Shown here: positions 13,412 to 24,805 of the stretch, piece after piece | Layout of the letters: every line of letters starts with the position of its first letter | Numbering within the stretch: position 1 is the stretch's first letter | Source: Ulota crispa | Lineage: Eukaryota; Streptophyta; Bryopsida; Orthotrichales; Orthotrichaceae | Direction: 5' to 3' | Length of the DNA stretch: 64,000 nt | Assembly (NCBI GenBank): GCA_963920765.1 | Contig: OY987245.1 | Span: 560,501-624,500 of the forward strand | The notes under the pieces: model-generated | What the model saw: the letters and a program-made list of their open reading frames with translations, nothing else | Databases searched by the model: none | Told to the model about the DNA's origin: nothing | Made by a program: the position numbers and the translations under genes

Positions 13412-13651
13412 TTAACCCCTAAAGGACAAGTAGCCTTTTGCGACCAACACAATACAAGGTGTTTTTCTTGTATTTGGAGTGCATCCACACCTTTATTACA
13501 TTTGAGATCAACACAGAAGTTAGAATATAGATTAATGTTGCTCTAGTGTGGTGGTCAAGATTCCAAATAAAACTTCTTGTTGGTAGCAAATGCCAATTAT
13601 ACAACAACATACATAGTATATAGTATAGTAGTTCGGTCCTTTAAGGGTTAA
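13412..13651. mobile_element. TTAA-bounded element c (240 bp, short subfamily)
   Basis: The left end is TTAACCCCTAAAGGACAAG. The right end is CGGTCCTTTAAGGGTTAA. The interior (ACAAGGTGTTTTTCTTGTAT, GTGCATCCACACC) recurs in reverse orientation at 61816-62048, which confirms a mobile unit of this size. Its right TTAA (13648-13651) is also the left TTAA of the next element. Confidence 0.8.
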
Positions 13652-14561
13652 TCCTTTAAGGACCAAGCGACCATATTTTGGTTGCTAGGAGTAGTTTTTG
13701 GCCTATATATCAAAATTGCTCAACAATTTGGAATTGGTCTTGAAGTACACTTGTGATCACAAGAATTTTGCATCCATCTAAAAAAACAACAATGGAATTG
13801 GGTATGTGAGTTGATAAATAATGGTGTTTATACATCATGGCCTCAAAATACGTATCCATTTTTTGTCAAAGATGGATCAAAGTAATAACACAATACATCA
13901 AATATGCAAGAAGAATGTCAAATTTTAATTGCACAATACTAAAAAATTTCAAATTGCATAAGAAATATGCTTATATTGTTTTCCTACACGGTAGTAGTAT
14001 AACTGTAGTGTTTAAAGATCTATTGAAATGGTGTTACCATTTCATTTTTAAAATTAGTCATCCTACATTTAAAGCTAATTTTTGATTGTTTTCACCAATT
14101 GGATTTCCCATAACAATTATCAAATTTCTTGTAGAACAGTTTAAGGGTAGCCAAGAAAGTGGGATTTTTGACCCTTTTTGTCCACTTAGCTACACCTTGT
14201 GATTGCTATTTTTGTTTGTTTTGTGTGAAACTAGTCTTGTTGGAAAGGCAAGAAACCCTACATTCTAGAAATGTAAGGCTCTTTTTAATCAAAGCTTGCA
14301 TGAAGCATTAACATCCAAAACCACACAAGCATGAAAAACTAAAGATTCTCCACATATGGCTCACTCAATCATTATAATATATCACCTCCAACGGTAGATC
14401 TAGCTAAAATTTTGATATGTGACAACAAACAAGGTGTCCTTCACATTTGTACATTTAGATTGTTCAAATTGGGTCCATATTTGATTCAACTCCACATCTA
14501 AATTTGTCATCCTTGTTTCTAGTGGGTTTTCTAAAAATGGGTGTGGTCCTTAAAGGGTTAA
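13648..14561. mobile_element. TTAA-bounded element d (914 bp)
   Basis: The left end is TTAATCCTTTAAGGACCAAG. The right end is TGGTCCTTAAAGGGTTAA. It shares TTAA with both neighbours. The interior is AT-rich; the 82-codon ORF at 13837 has no known motif. Confidence 0.7.
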
Positions 14562-15482
14562 TCCCTAAATGCTCAAGAGTGTTTTTCTTGTTTTTGGAAG
14601 GCAATTCTGAAGTTTTTAAATTGTCTTTGTATTCATTATTAAACATCAAAACAAAATTGTAACAGTAGGAACTTGAACTTCAAGGCTTTTGGATGGTGCT
14701 ACCAAAAATAACCTATGAAAAAGCCATGCAAATTTTAAGATATTTTTAAATTGGATGTACATGAGTATGGAATTTTTAGGTTCTTTTTAGCCACCCAAAA
14801 CTTCTAATGCAAAAATGGCAATTTTTGTGTACAAAAACAAGAAACAACCACTTATGATGATTAGTATTTGTTGTTGTTACTTCAAAACTAATGGCCCCCC
14901 TTCCAAATTCATGACCATAATTTCCTAAATGAGCTTGCAATACAACTATCAAAGAGCTACCACCTAACACAAAGAAAATTTGAACTCCAATAATTGACCA
15001 AAAATCATTATGAATGAAAAAAAATTCAATGGCAAATGAACTCTTATCTATACAACAAAGACATTCCAAGAAAAATTAGTGCAAAATCAAATTTAAAGTT
15101 TGTTAAAATGACAAAATACTTAGTAAAAGGACCCTCATTGCCCAAGGGAGTGCCCAAGGGAAATCTTCACTTTATTCTCAACTTGCTACTAGTCTTTCCA
15201 ATGTGGCAGCTTGTCATAGGTTCTTTAATGACACTATTCATTAGACTATTTGATGCACAAGAGGTATCCTTGCATTTTAGCTCCCACCAAGAACAATTGG
15301 AATAAACAATTGGAATAAGGTATGAAGGACATTAAAATTGAACATCAAAGGTAACTTCAGCCCGCAACTTCTCCAAAAAAGAAACCTTAAAACACTCAAA
15401 CCTCTGCCTTCAATAGGGTTTTTAAGTTTCCTGAAGTTTCAAAAAACACCAAAATCTGGTGTCTTGGGCATTTAGGGGTTAA
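14558..15482. mobile_element. TTAA-bounded element e (925 bp)
   Basis: The left end is TTAATCCCTAAATGCTCAAG. The right end is TCTTGGGCATTTAGGGGTTAA less its first base, giving a near-perfect inverted pair of about 21 bp. The left TTAA is shared with element d. It ends about 170 bp beyond the 3' end of the nocturnin-like gene. Confidence 0.75.
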
Positions 15483-15647
15483 CCATCACTCATGGTTCTG
15501 AAATCATTCATAAACCACTTCCTGCCTTTAGAAACGTTTCAGGATAAACAAGAGGATGTTGAACAGCGCTCAAGAGAAGCGACTCTCCTTAAAAATCAGA
15601 CAAATGTAATGTACAACAAATCAGAAATCCAAGCCGAGTTTGTGATA

Positions 15648-18600
15648 TTATACAGACCCGGAAACTTTCCATCTAAACTCACACATTAGAGATAGATGGT
15701 CAGACGGAAAGAAAGCTGATGGTAGTGCATTTGCACCAATATTAGTTAGACTAGGTAGAGTCCACCGTTTGTGTGGCACTAACTTGCCTTGTATATTGAA
15801 CCAAATGTAATCAATCGTTCGTCGTTTCTCAGCTTCGTTGGACCTTGAAAAACAGGAGGAAGAAGTAGCGTTGCTGAGAATCATGTTGCAGAAATATCCA
15901 TTTGTAAAAGCTCAAATGCAAATACATTATACACAAGTTGGCTAACATACAAGGGCCGGTTCAAAACTGAAAAATGTAGACCGTTATAAGAACTTGAGGG
16001 GAGGACATAAACGTACCTAAATTTCCAGGTTGTAAACAAAGGCTCCGCCTGCGCACCGCCATTGCTTACGGTGTTGCAAAACTCAATCACTCCAAGCTCA
16101 TCGGCAAGGTGAGGAGCCTCACAAGGGCATATCAGACTGTATACGCTTACCAAGCTTTCACGAACGACATTACAAGTCTTTGAAAAGGGATCCGCGTTCA
16201 GGTCTCCACAAAAAATAATTGCAATAGACAATCCTTTTGTCACGATACCTAAACGCTGTTTCATCAGTACAGGGACTTAAGAGTGTCAGTGCTGATAAAT
16301 AACCTAAGTTCACTGAAATTTTGATAGTATTCATCCAACACGTCAAGAGGTAGTCATTGTGGCAAATGAAATCATTTTTCTTCTCGGGACATTGCGGACA
16401 TGATGAAGCCAATAAGACAATTTTCATAAACTACTGCTCTCCAAGAACCAGAAAAAAATTATTTTTGAAAAACAAGGAAAATTGGTTACAGTCCAAACAA
16501 TTTACAATCTCTGCTCTAATATTATAACAGTAAGATAAAAGCTTACACACCTGAAGAAGTTGCCGTATTTCTGTAAATCGCAGATTCTCATTGACATCTC
16601 CGTCTTTGGCCTGCTTGAAATCAAAGAGAAATTCCAGAAACACTTAAATGAAAGCGTATCAAATTGATAACATAGACAGAAATTCTGGTGAAATACGGCA
16701 CGAAAGCAAATTTCCGCGAAGTACAGTGCCATAAACCTGAAGAACTTCCACATTAATTATATATAGCTGTAATACCTTAAGATGTGTATTGACGATCACA
16801 AAATCTTCTTTCGCATCCAAATCATTGAATCGACAAATTTGTCCTCCCTGTCTTCAAGTCAAATGGCAATGCGTTCAGAACAAAGTTAGTGATGACTTTA
16901 CAGATGCATACTGGGCTTTATATTGCCAAGGTCTTGAGCATTCGCAAAAATCAACATCTCGCTAACAAGATCAGGACTAGAGGGCTCCACCAGTAGCTAA
17001 AAGGAAAAATTAAAAAACCAAATTCTTATAAGACATTGAGTAACTGACTTCGATACAACCTAGTTAATGTCCTAAATATATAGAATATGTAGAATTTTGT
17101 ATCTCTCGTTTACACTCGCGTGGTGTTTTCAGCCGCTTATTGCTATTTTGAGCTATAATTGGGAACTTCGTTCATATTACCTGATTCAACTTAGATCCTG
17201 TGGAGTCCTCGTATTGGATTGTAATACACTCTGTTGTTCCACATTATCCACCAAAACCAGGATGTTGTAAAAATCAAGCTCTCGATTCTCACCGCCCATC
17301 TGAGAGGACCTCACTTAAGCAACTATGGAAACATATGAGATGCAGTAATATGGTCTACAAACAGCACATGTTAATACCTAACTATTTTGCTAATTGTTCA
17401 CTCCTTAGTTGATTAAACTTACAGAGAAAACACCAACATGATCAAAGACGCAAATATATCGCAATCTAATTTCTCATGATGTGACCAGGCATCTAGCTGG
17501 GTCTAGTTCAATATCATGGGTATGCAAGAGAAAGTGCCGAAAGAGCACCCTCCCAACCATCAAAGAAGCATACCTAGAAGCTGTAGCCGAGATGTTTTGT
17601 AAAATATTGCACAGCCATCCATGGGAAACTCGGATTTCTACACAAGGATAGAAAAACACAGAGACTTTGTAAATACCGAGGTATAAAATACACTGATGCA
17701 ACGTGCGTAAAGCGAAAAGTCCACCCAGGACAACGTTAACTCCTTTACTTTTTGACAACGATTCACAACGCCTCTTATGTATCATAAACATCATCTAAGG
17801 ATTGCGAGGTTCCCTAAGCCATCCTTATATAATAGAACTAGGAATGTCTCCTTCGAAGCATATTGAAAACAATGAGCAAACATACACAAAAATCATACAT
17901 CCAAGCAATTTTTATGTCTCGTTCTTAAAAGCAGCAAAAGATCTCGCATATGATGCGAACTAAAAATCTTGGAAATAGCCTGAAAAGAGTCAAAGTTTGT
18001 CATCTCCATCCCCTCTGTTCATATACTATATGGTACTTCAAGGTTCGCATCCAGCATCACAGCGTTGATTAGCCAGTGTGGAAAAAGTGACTGCTTCCAT
18101 ATCAAGAGAAGTTGAAAAGAATCAGTTAGGAAGATTCAAGGGAGATTAGCCGAAGGGATTTCAGAGTCCAAGACTTGTGCTCTCAGAACAGAGGCGATCC
18201 GAATAACAAAATTTGAAATCTCTAGGGGGGCTAGTACTCTGAGATGATTCTAAAGCTCAAATCGCACAGGAGCTGGATCTGGAAGCAAACGATAGAATTG
18301 CAGAATCACGAGGTTGAAATCGCAAGCTCAGGACATGTGTTATCACGCTACTGGAGATACTCTCCAGCGGTCCGTGATAATGCCTTCTAATGCACATCAT
18401 ATTTCGAATGTTACTCTAAGTCTCTAATCGACTCTCCACTTAGTCAATGAACAGATGTCGGTTGAAAGATGGATCTATTCAACAAAATTACCTCCTAGCT
18501 TGGGGTTGTGTAAGCCCCTGAAATACCCGGGTAGGACTACTTAGGGTAAAGTGAGGTCCCGAATTTGAAGTAAAAATTCCAACCTTAGACCATACGATAA

Positions 18601-19649
18601 CCAAAATGGAAAACCAGGAACATCCAGCTTCTTTTAAAAAGAAGCTGGTCCAGGAAAGGGCCTATCGATGTCTAATCAAAGACATAAGCTTCTAAATGGA
18701 CTTTCTATCTTTACCTTAGGCACTTAAACAATGAACTTTACCCTACAAGAAGACTAAGAAAGGCAACAATATACCAAAAGTCTTTGAAACTGTTTGAAGC
18801 CATAAGAGTGAAAAAACAAGGCAAAAATGAAACAGTCATGGAAAGACCATGCACCTTTGACACAACGCCGGGTTTCTGCCAAAACTCCCCATCGTACCCG
18901 TGCTGTTTCAGTTCCTGGAGGAAGTAGTCGTCTGCTCTGAACAAATCATGTCATCAATCTGTGTTACTTTGCCTCCAGGAATTTCACAATCTGAGCATCC
19001 ATTTTTCTCGTCATAACATTGGGCACAATGTGCAGCACCACAGTAGAACAACTGGCACGAATTCTCGATCCAGTAGTAACTCCATCATTAACAGTACTTT
19101 CAGTACCCCTCCGATGGAAGTGACTACCTAGACATGAAAATATAAACCAAGTCATGGAAAAAGCGACGCTTACGAAAATGGTTGAGCTCTTGCAAACACA
19201 TGACATGAGGCTGGTCCTTGAGAATCATGTTGAGCAACCGAGGGGCACGATAGCTCCACTCCAGGTACTCCTTGTCGACCTGCCATAAACAGAAAGGGAA
19301 GGGGTTAATTCGGGGCTAACGTGCACACAATTAAGAAGAGCGCAGAGCAAAGGGGCTTCAAAAAGAGCAGTGCGACAGAGCAGTGCAGAGCAAAGGAGGG
19401 AGAGAGCCAGGGGGGGGGGAGGAACTGGAGATCGAGAGAGATCGGGCCAATGAATGATGGTCAGCTTACTCGAGAGAAATCGCCAGACTGCGCCAGGCCG
19501 TCTGCCAGAACATTCCATTGCAGGACGCGGAGCCCCGCAGGAGGAGCCGCAGTGCAGCACGAGCTGCGATTGGTGGCTCCCGAAGAGGCGGGGCGAGTTG
19601 CCATGGCACCATCCATGACTCTGGCTTTTAGGGTTACAGATCTTGCCAT
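15648..19649 (-). CDS. Nocturnin / CCR4-homologue-like endonuclease-exonuclease-phosphatase family protein, 10 exons
   Basis: The spliced protein is about 374 residues. Exons on the minus strand are 19649-19470, 19279-19174, 18931-18855, 17637-17574, 17230-17181, 16996-16912, 16843-16776, 16610-16551, 16255-16017 and 15843-15648. All have GT-AG borders and compatible phases. EEP-fold signatures are in order: QWNVLAD (Asn46), CLQEL (metal-binding Glu91), DGCAIFY, VNTHLK, CGDLNADP (Asp248/Asn250), IDYIWF and PSDHLSL (catalytic His359). The order and spacing fit plant nocturnin/HESPERIN-type proteins, which act on poly(A) or on NADP(H) 2'-phosphate. Which activity this one has cannot be read from the sequence. 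The N-terminal 35 residues could be a targeting peptide. The third intron (about 1.2 kb) is much longer than the rest. The exon 6/7 junction is the least certain. The start is the first ATG in the exon 1 frame. Confidence 0.88.
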
Positions 19650-19797
19650 CACCAGCTTCGACAGTAGGGGTAGTCAAGGTTTCTCGGAGAATGAGAAGTG
19701 AGAATGGAGATTGAGAATCGGCTCTGTGAAAGTACAACAGTAGGAGCCCAATGAGCGTTTGTTCTTTGTGAAGATGCTGTGTCACCCCATTTGTGTG

Positions 19798-19926
19798 ATG
19801 GAGAGTGGAGAATGGAGAGTGGAAAGTAGAGAATGGAGAATGGAGAGTGGAAAGTAGAGAATGGAGAATGGAGAGTGGAGAGTGGAGAGTGGAGAATGGA
19901 GGATGGAGAATGGAGAATGGAGAATG
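19798..19926. repeat. GA-rich 7-bp microsatellite upstream of the nocturnin-like gene
   Basis: About eighteen tandem units of GGAGAGT, GGAGAAT and GGAAAGT lie 150-280 bp before the start codon of the minus-strand gene. On the coding strand this is a long CT-rich tract in the promoter or 5' UTR. Confidence 0.9.
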
Positions 19927-20220
19927 GTTTACTTAGAAAAAGGTAGCACGGTCAGCGATTGGAGGAGCAAAAAGAGTTAGGATGAATAGCGATTCACAAA
20001 CATGGAAAACAAGCAAACCATGGTAAGAAGTTCACACGCTAACTCATTCTCCACTTCATTTTTCACCTCAGGAGGAGAAGGAGCTCTAAGAAGTTTAGCA
20101 CGCTAAGCCACCCACAAACTCCGGCAACCACCAGCGACGCTCTGCATTCTCATTCTTCATACTTGCTCAAAAAAGTGCCATAACTACCCTCAGTAATTCA
20201 AGGACTTGCTACTTAAGCTT

Positions 20221-20625
20221 GGGAATGACTAGGGGGACACCCCCTAGTTGCTATATGGACACCCCCTACAGCCCAACCTATAAAGTTTGAGATTATTATT
20301 ACTTTGAAATATGAAATAAAATCAAAACACTATTTTAGCACACATTTGCATCTACAAGCGTCGTAAACATATAACAAATATTTCTCATTTGTGACATGGT
20401 CAAGAGTGAAACTTATAAATGAAGGGAGCGACTGATTTAGCTCTTGACCATGTCACAAATGAAAAGTATATGTTGTATGTTTACAATGCTTGTAAATGCA
20501 AATGCTCACTAAAGTATTGTTTTGATTTTATTTCATATTTCAAAACAATAATGATCTCAATTTTAATAAGTTGGGCTATAAGGGGTGTCCACATAGCAAA
20601 TGGGGGATGTCCCCTAGTCATTCCA
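20221..20625. mobile_element. 405-bp foldback MITE with 8-bp target duplication (hAT-like)
   Basis: The ends are inverted: left GGGAATGACTAGGGG, right CCCCTAGTCATTCCA. The mirror symmetry extends about 190 bp into the element, for example CATTTGTGACATGGTCAAGAG and its complement near the centre. TTAAGCTT flanks both sides (20213-20220 and 20626-20633). An 8-bp duplication suggests hAT, but the termini alone do not prove it. The 107-codon ORF at 20419 is a by-product of the arm. Confidence 0.8.
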
Positions 20626-20754
20626 TTAAGCTTAGCCCATGAACTCCCATGCTATTTTCACCAAAATCAGGGTTTTTGGAGATTGACAACTTTGATGCAT
20701 TGTATCTCAGTCAATTGGTTGGTCTACAAATCATTGAAATAGTGAAACACCTAC

Positions 20755-21120
20755 TTAGAAAATGGCTTGCAAATTTTGGGAACAATCACTATAAGGAAAC
20801 CATGGTCAAATCTATAAAAAGTTGACAAAGATTGTGACCTAATCTACAATGTATTGTAGATTAGGTCACAATCTTTGTCAACTTTTTATAAATTTGACCA
20901 TGGTTTCCTTATGGTAATTGACCATGGGTGATGGGAGATTATGACATTTGATCAAACAACATGTGATAACAAAATCTCATTTTTTAGTAGGTAGTTGCTA
21001 TTTGATGATTTTTACAAAATTTTATCAGCTCCAAATTCATCTCAAATTTTGTGAGCACCAAGATTATATGTGAATGCACACACTTGTAAATTATTGAAGA
21101 TTGCACTTTTTTTTATGTCA
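20755..21120. repeat. Dispersed repeat family B, copy 1 (with hairpin insertion)
   Basis: This segment matches 30965-31190 in reverse orientation. Shared words include CTTGCAAATTTTG, AAAATCTCATTTTTTAGTAGG and CACTTGTAAATTATTGAAGA-like sequence. Copy 1 differs by a hairpin insert at about 20788-20915 that copy 2 lacks. No coding potential. Confidence 0.7.
20791..20912. repeat. Near-perfect hairpin: 60-bp arms, 2-nt loop
   Basis: The arms 20791-20850 and 20853-20912 are reverse complements with only one mismatch seen. They are separated by GT, and weaker pairing continues about 8 bp further out. The homologous site near 31155-31160 lacks the whole structure, so it is a discrete insertion, probably a minimal foldback element. 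Confidence 0.85.
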
Positions 21121-22125
21121 AGGAGTTTTAGGGTTTCAAATTGCTATTGCACAAAAAACAATGACCAACACAATCAGTGACAGTTGCCATAACAAGTGTC
21201 TAGACCATGCTTGAACCCTTGCCAACAACTTTCTCACTACCACAAAGCTTGCCACAAAGCTTACACAATGAAGCTTGCAAGGCATATTGATTGGTTGCAG
21301 CCTGTAAAACGTTGCTTGACACCACGCTCCATATGGCCGGTGTTTCACCTAATCAAATCTCTTCCAACACTTGTACAACATTTTGCTTTCCTTGCCAATA
21401 TTCCATTGACATGAACAACTTGAATTCCTTCATAATTGTAATTTATAGCAAGATCAAAAAGTCAATTCTAATGCCTCAGACAAGCTTTTAAAATCATAAC
21501 CAACGGGATCCAATCGCTAGGGTGCTCAAGGGTTGAACAAATGTTTACAAATGTCATGCATTTCATCAAAAACTTTCAATATTATGTTGGGAAACACAAT
21601 CTTGATACTTGGTTAAATAACAACGTTTGTTGATTCCTTATTTACACATGTTGTTAGTGATTGAAATAGTCATCATTTTCAAGAATATAATGTCAATGTA
21701 TTTTGTGATTTAAAGGTTTATTTTGTTTTGAAAAGGTGTGTACACATTAGTTTATTTTAATTTTCATTGTGACATGTTTCTATAAATGTGAAATTCATCA
21801 GTGTTAGTTTTACTTTTTTTAATGCTCTATACTTTTGTTAAAGTGTTAAAATCCTATAAATGCTACAAGAAATGATACTTCCCGGGATATTTCCTAGGAG
21901 TAATACTTATAGAAGGTGAAATAGTAGGATGTCCTTGAAACAATCTTTTACCACTTGTTCTCCACTTTTAAAGTAACTAGCCTCTTCAAAATTCTAATTA
22001 AAAATACATATATTATTGAGTTTTTCTTGAAAGATAAATGGAACTATCATATCTAGTTGTTTTGCATCTTTTGAATTTTATTGGAAGAAGTTATGAGTTA
22101 TTGAAGTTTGAATTTTAGAGGCTCT
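21121..22125. other. Gene-free stretch
   Basis: The short ORFs at 21136-21491 overlap each other on both strands and have no motif. No element edges were recognised. Confidence 0.5.
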
Positions 22126-23105
22126 TTAACCCCTAAAGCACTAGAAGAAAAAACTGTCCTAAACGACTAGTTCACAACAACTCAAATGTTCTATACAATT
22201 ATACAATGACTCAATTATAGTCGTTTAGGACATTTGCAATCATTGTGAACCAGTCGTTTAGGACAAGATTTCTTCTAGTGAAGGGCCAAGAAGCCCACTT
22301 TGGGCGTTTTAGATATTTGGGCAAGCATTTCTTGTGTAAATACTTGAGATAAGATTTTGAAATAAGGGTGTATGTGCTCATATTTAAAAGCTTGCATTCC
22401 TCCCAAAAAAATTGGAAAGAAATGATTTTTGAGTGAAATATGGTACCATATGTGATTTAGATGTCAACATGGGAATTTTAAAAAAAATCAAAAACAAAGG
22501 GATTGAAGAACAGTGCTGCCCACAAACTATTCAAAACAATACTTTTCAATGGCTTGGTCAATGGGCAAAATTGCAATCAACTCTCTTTGATTAGGCAAAA
22601 ACTTTTGTTTTACTATATATCTTTGGAAGAAGATTACTTTGGCAAGTATTCCACATGATGTTCTAGGTTTTTGCAATACAGATTTTGAAATTGAGTTTTA
22701 TTACTATAAGAATCTCTTATGTGAAATTTTCTTAGTGTAGTGACAATTTCAACAAAACAATTTCCACTTCCAATGTTTTTCCACTGTTTTTAAGCAATTG
22801 ATGATCATGAAATTTGTGAGGCATATAGCCAAATTCATGCTCTACAAGAAATCCAAATTGCACAAGAAATTCATAGAGTAGGAGATATTACTTTAAATGA
22901 CCAAAAAAACATGACACCTTAGACAAGCTTCAAAAAGAGTTTTGACCATACTTTAAGTGTTATGATCTAAAGAAGTATTCCCTTACAACTAAGTCTAAAA
23001 TTTAGAGAGGATGTACATAAGTAAGTGAAAAAAAAAATCTTTTTTTGAAAAAGATAGTTTTTGAGCCATTTGAGCATGTAAACACAAAAGAATTTTAGGG
23101 GTTAA
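22126..23105. mobile_element. TTAA-bounded element f, carrying a nested CACTA-type MITE
   Basis: The left end is TTAACCCCTAAAG, interrupted there by the MITE at 22139-22280 and continuing as GGCCAAGAAGCCC. The right end is CACAAAAGAATTTTAGGGGTTAA less its first three bases. The right-end sequence closely matches the outer termini of the palindrome at 50996 and 59775. Without the nested MITE the unit is about 835 bp. No coding potential. Confidence 0.7.
22139..22280. mobile_element. 142-bp CACTA-type MITE with 3-bp target duplication
   Basis: The termini are CACTAGAAGAAA and TTTCTTCTAGTG, an exact inverted pair of the En/Spm (CACTA) style. AAG flanks both sides (22136-22138 and 22281-22283), the 3-bp duplication typical of that superfamily. 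The subterminal motif GTCCTAAACGACT occurs three times in both orientations, as expected of transposase-binding repeats. Confidence 0.88.
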
Positions 23106-23177
23106 AACATTCATACACTAAAGTGTTTTCTATCATTACACTCAAGAACCCAATAAGTACTATTGTGTTAGTAATTG

Positions 23178-23831
23178 GTAACCCCTAAAAGCCCAAGCGA
23201 CCAGATTTGGGTCGCGAGGAAACTTTGAAGATGAATAAAACCTTATCAAATCTTTATTTTCAGTACTTTAAAAATATATATAAGTTTTTTTTGAAGTCTA
23301 CTTTCAACATCAAAAATCCAATTTTGAAAATAAAAGTTGATGATTTTTCTACTGGAGATTTTGGACAAGGGTGTCCACTACAATCTTGAGTTTTTTAGTG
23401 TTGGAAGATCTTGAAAATGAGCCTCAAATACATTAGACTCTTGGAGAAAAATCCACATTAGAAATTCATTTAAAAATAATGTAGGAGTAGATTATTAAAA
23501 TCGTGAATTGATTTGAGTTAGACATGTAATGACCTTAAATCTCATATTTTTATGGTGACCAACTTTTTGGATTTGACATGTGAAACAAGGATTGGAAGAC
23601 TTTAAGTCACTTTGTAGTTTTAACACCCTCATGTTCAAACATTATAATCTTTCAAACTATAAGTGATATTGTTGTATTTTCTATTTCCATATAATCTCTA
23701 ACATGTTTAGCTTAACTTTGTATGGTTATAATTGAAAAAAACTTGATGGAATTCATGAAGAGGTTGATTGATTGTTCAATTTCATGGAAAGTCCAAGAAG
23801 CTCAGATAGGGCTTGGGCATTTAGGGGTTAA
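23178..23831. mobile_element. TTAA-bounded element g (654 bp)
   Basis: The left end is GTAACCCCTAAAAGCCCAAG (first base mutated from TTAA). The right end is CTTGGGCATTTAGGGGTTAA. It is homologous to element a over essentially its full length, but inverted, and nearly identical in size. This is strong evidence that the TTAA-bounded interval is the mobile unit. Confidence 0.8.
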
Positions 23832-24608
23832 TAAGGCCCAAATTATTCTAAAGCCTCCTACTTAAATTAAAATTTGAAAACAAATAAAAATATGTTGATG
23901 CATGAATGAACAACAAATTTATTGTAGTACAAATTATCCAAAGTCTATAAATTATAATCCAAATTAAAAAATTTGAAATCTGTATATCACATACTAGTTT
24001 TGGTACCAGTTGCACCCGCGTGCAATATCAACCTTATCACAAAATGTGGTTAATTAAAAAAAATGCAATCCAGTTAACTCACAAATGCTAACAACTTGAT
24101 TCAAAGTAAAGCCTCATTGTAACCACACTATGCATGTACCTCTCTTAGCTCCCATGTTGGAACGCTCAAGTATTCTTTTATATGAGTAGATACCTTCTAG
24201 TTGGTTAGTGAGTTTATCCCAATTTGTGATCTAGTTAGTGATGTTATCCACAACTTTCTCTCGGCCAATCAGAATGCTCATGTATTCTTTTCTATAACTT
24301 TTATATAAGTAGATACAATTTGGTTGGTTAGTGAGTTTATCCCAATTAGTGATCAAGTTAATGAGTTTATCCACAACTTTCTCTCTGCTAATCGAAACGC
24401 TCATGTATCTATATAATCTCATTTTGGATGAAAAATAAAAGAGAGTAGAGTAACAATAAAGTATGACAAATCACTGCAAGTTATACCACTCACTACAAGT
24501 TACACCACAACACTCTCTTTTATCCGCTTCACGAGATGTTTACAACAAGTCATTGGCAGTTGCACCATCACTGATACTTGCACCACAGCTTTTTCTCTGC
24601 CAAAAAGG

Positions 24609-24805
24609 AGCATGGGGAAAGGGGGCTACAAAGATGGGAGGACACAGATACTGTAGGGGGCACAAGGATAGGGGGACACGGGGATAGGGGGGGTACATGA
24701 TAGGAGGCATATGGATAGGGGGCACAAGGATATGGAGACACAAGGACAGGAGGGTACATGGATAGGATGCACAGAGATAGGAGGCATAGGGATAGGGGGC
24801 ACAGA
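24609..24805 (+). repeat. G-rich minisatellite with G-quadruplex potential
   Basis: Degenerate units of about 15-19 bp of the type GGGGGCACAAGGATA are repeated about ten times. G-runs at 24656-24660, 24671-24675, 24680-24683 and 24687-24693 are separated by loops of 10, 4 and 3 bases, which satisfies the usual quadruplex pattern. Confidence 0.85.

Noticed and set aside
16017-16151. Extra intron in the nocturnin-like gene at a GTAAGC donor (16150)
   Set aside because: It would be only about 33 bp, and the reading frame continues through with plausible family sequence.
18945-19206. Additional exon (minus frame 18964-19206) in the nocturnin-like gene
   Set aside because: Joining 19174 directly to 18931 gives correct phase and family-like sequence; the frame in between ends in a stop and has no counterpart in the family.
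20791-20912. Hairpin read as a microRNA precursor
   Set aside because: The loop is two bases and the arms are almost perfectly paired over 60 bp, unlike MIRNA foldbacks; an insertion of a foldback element explains it better.
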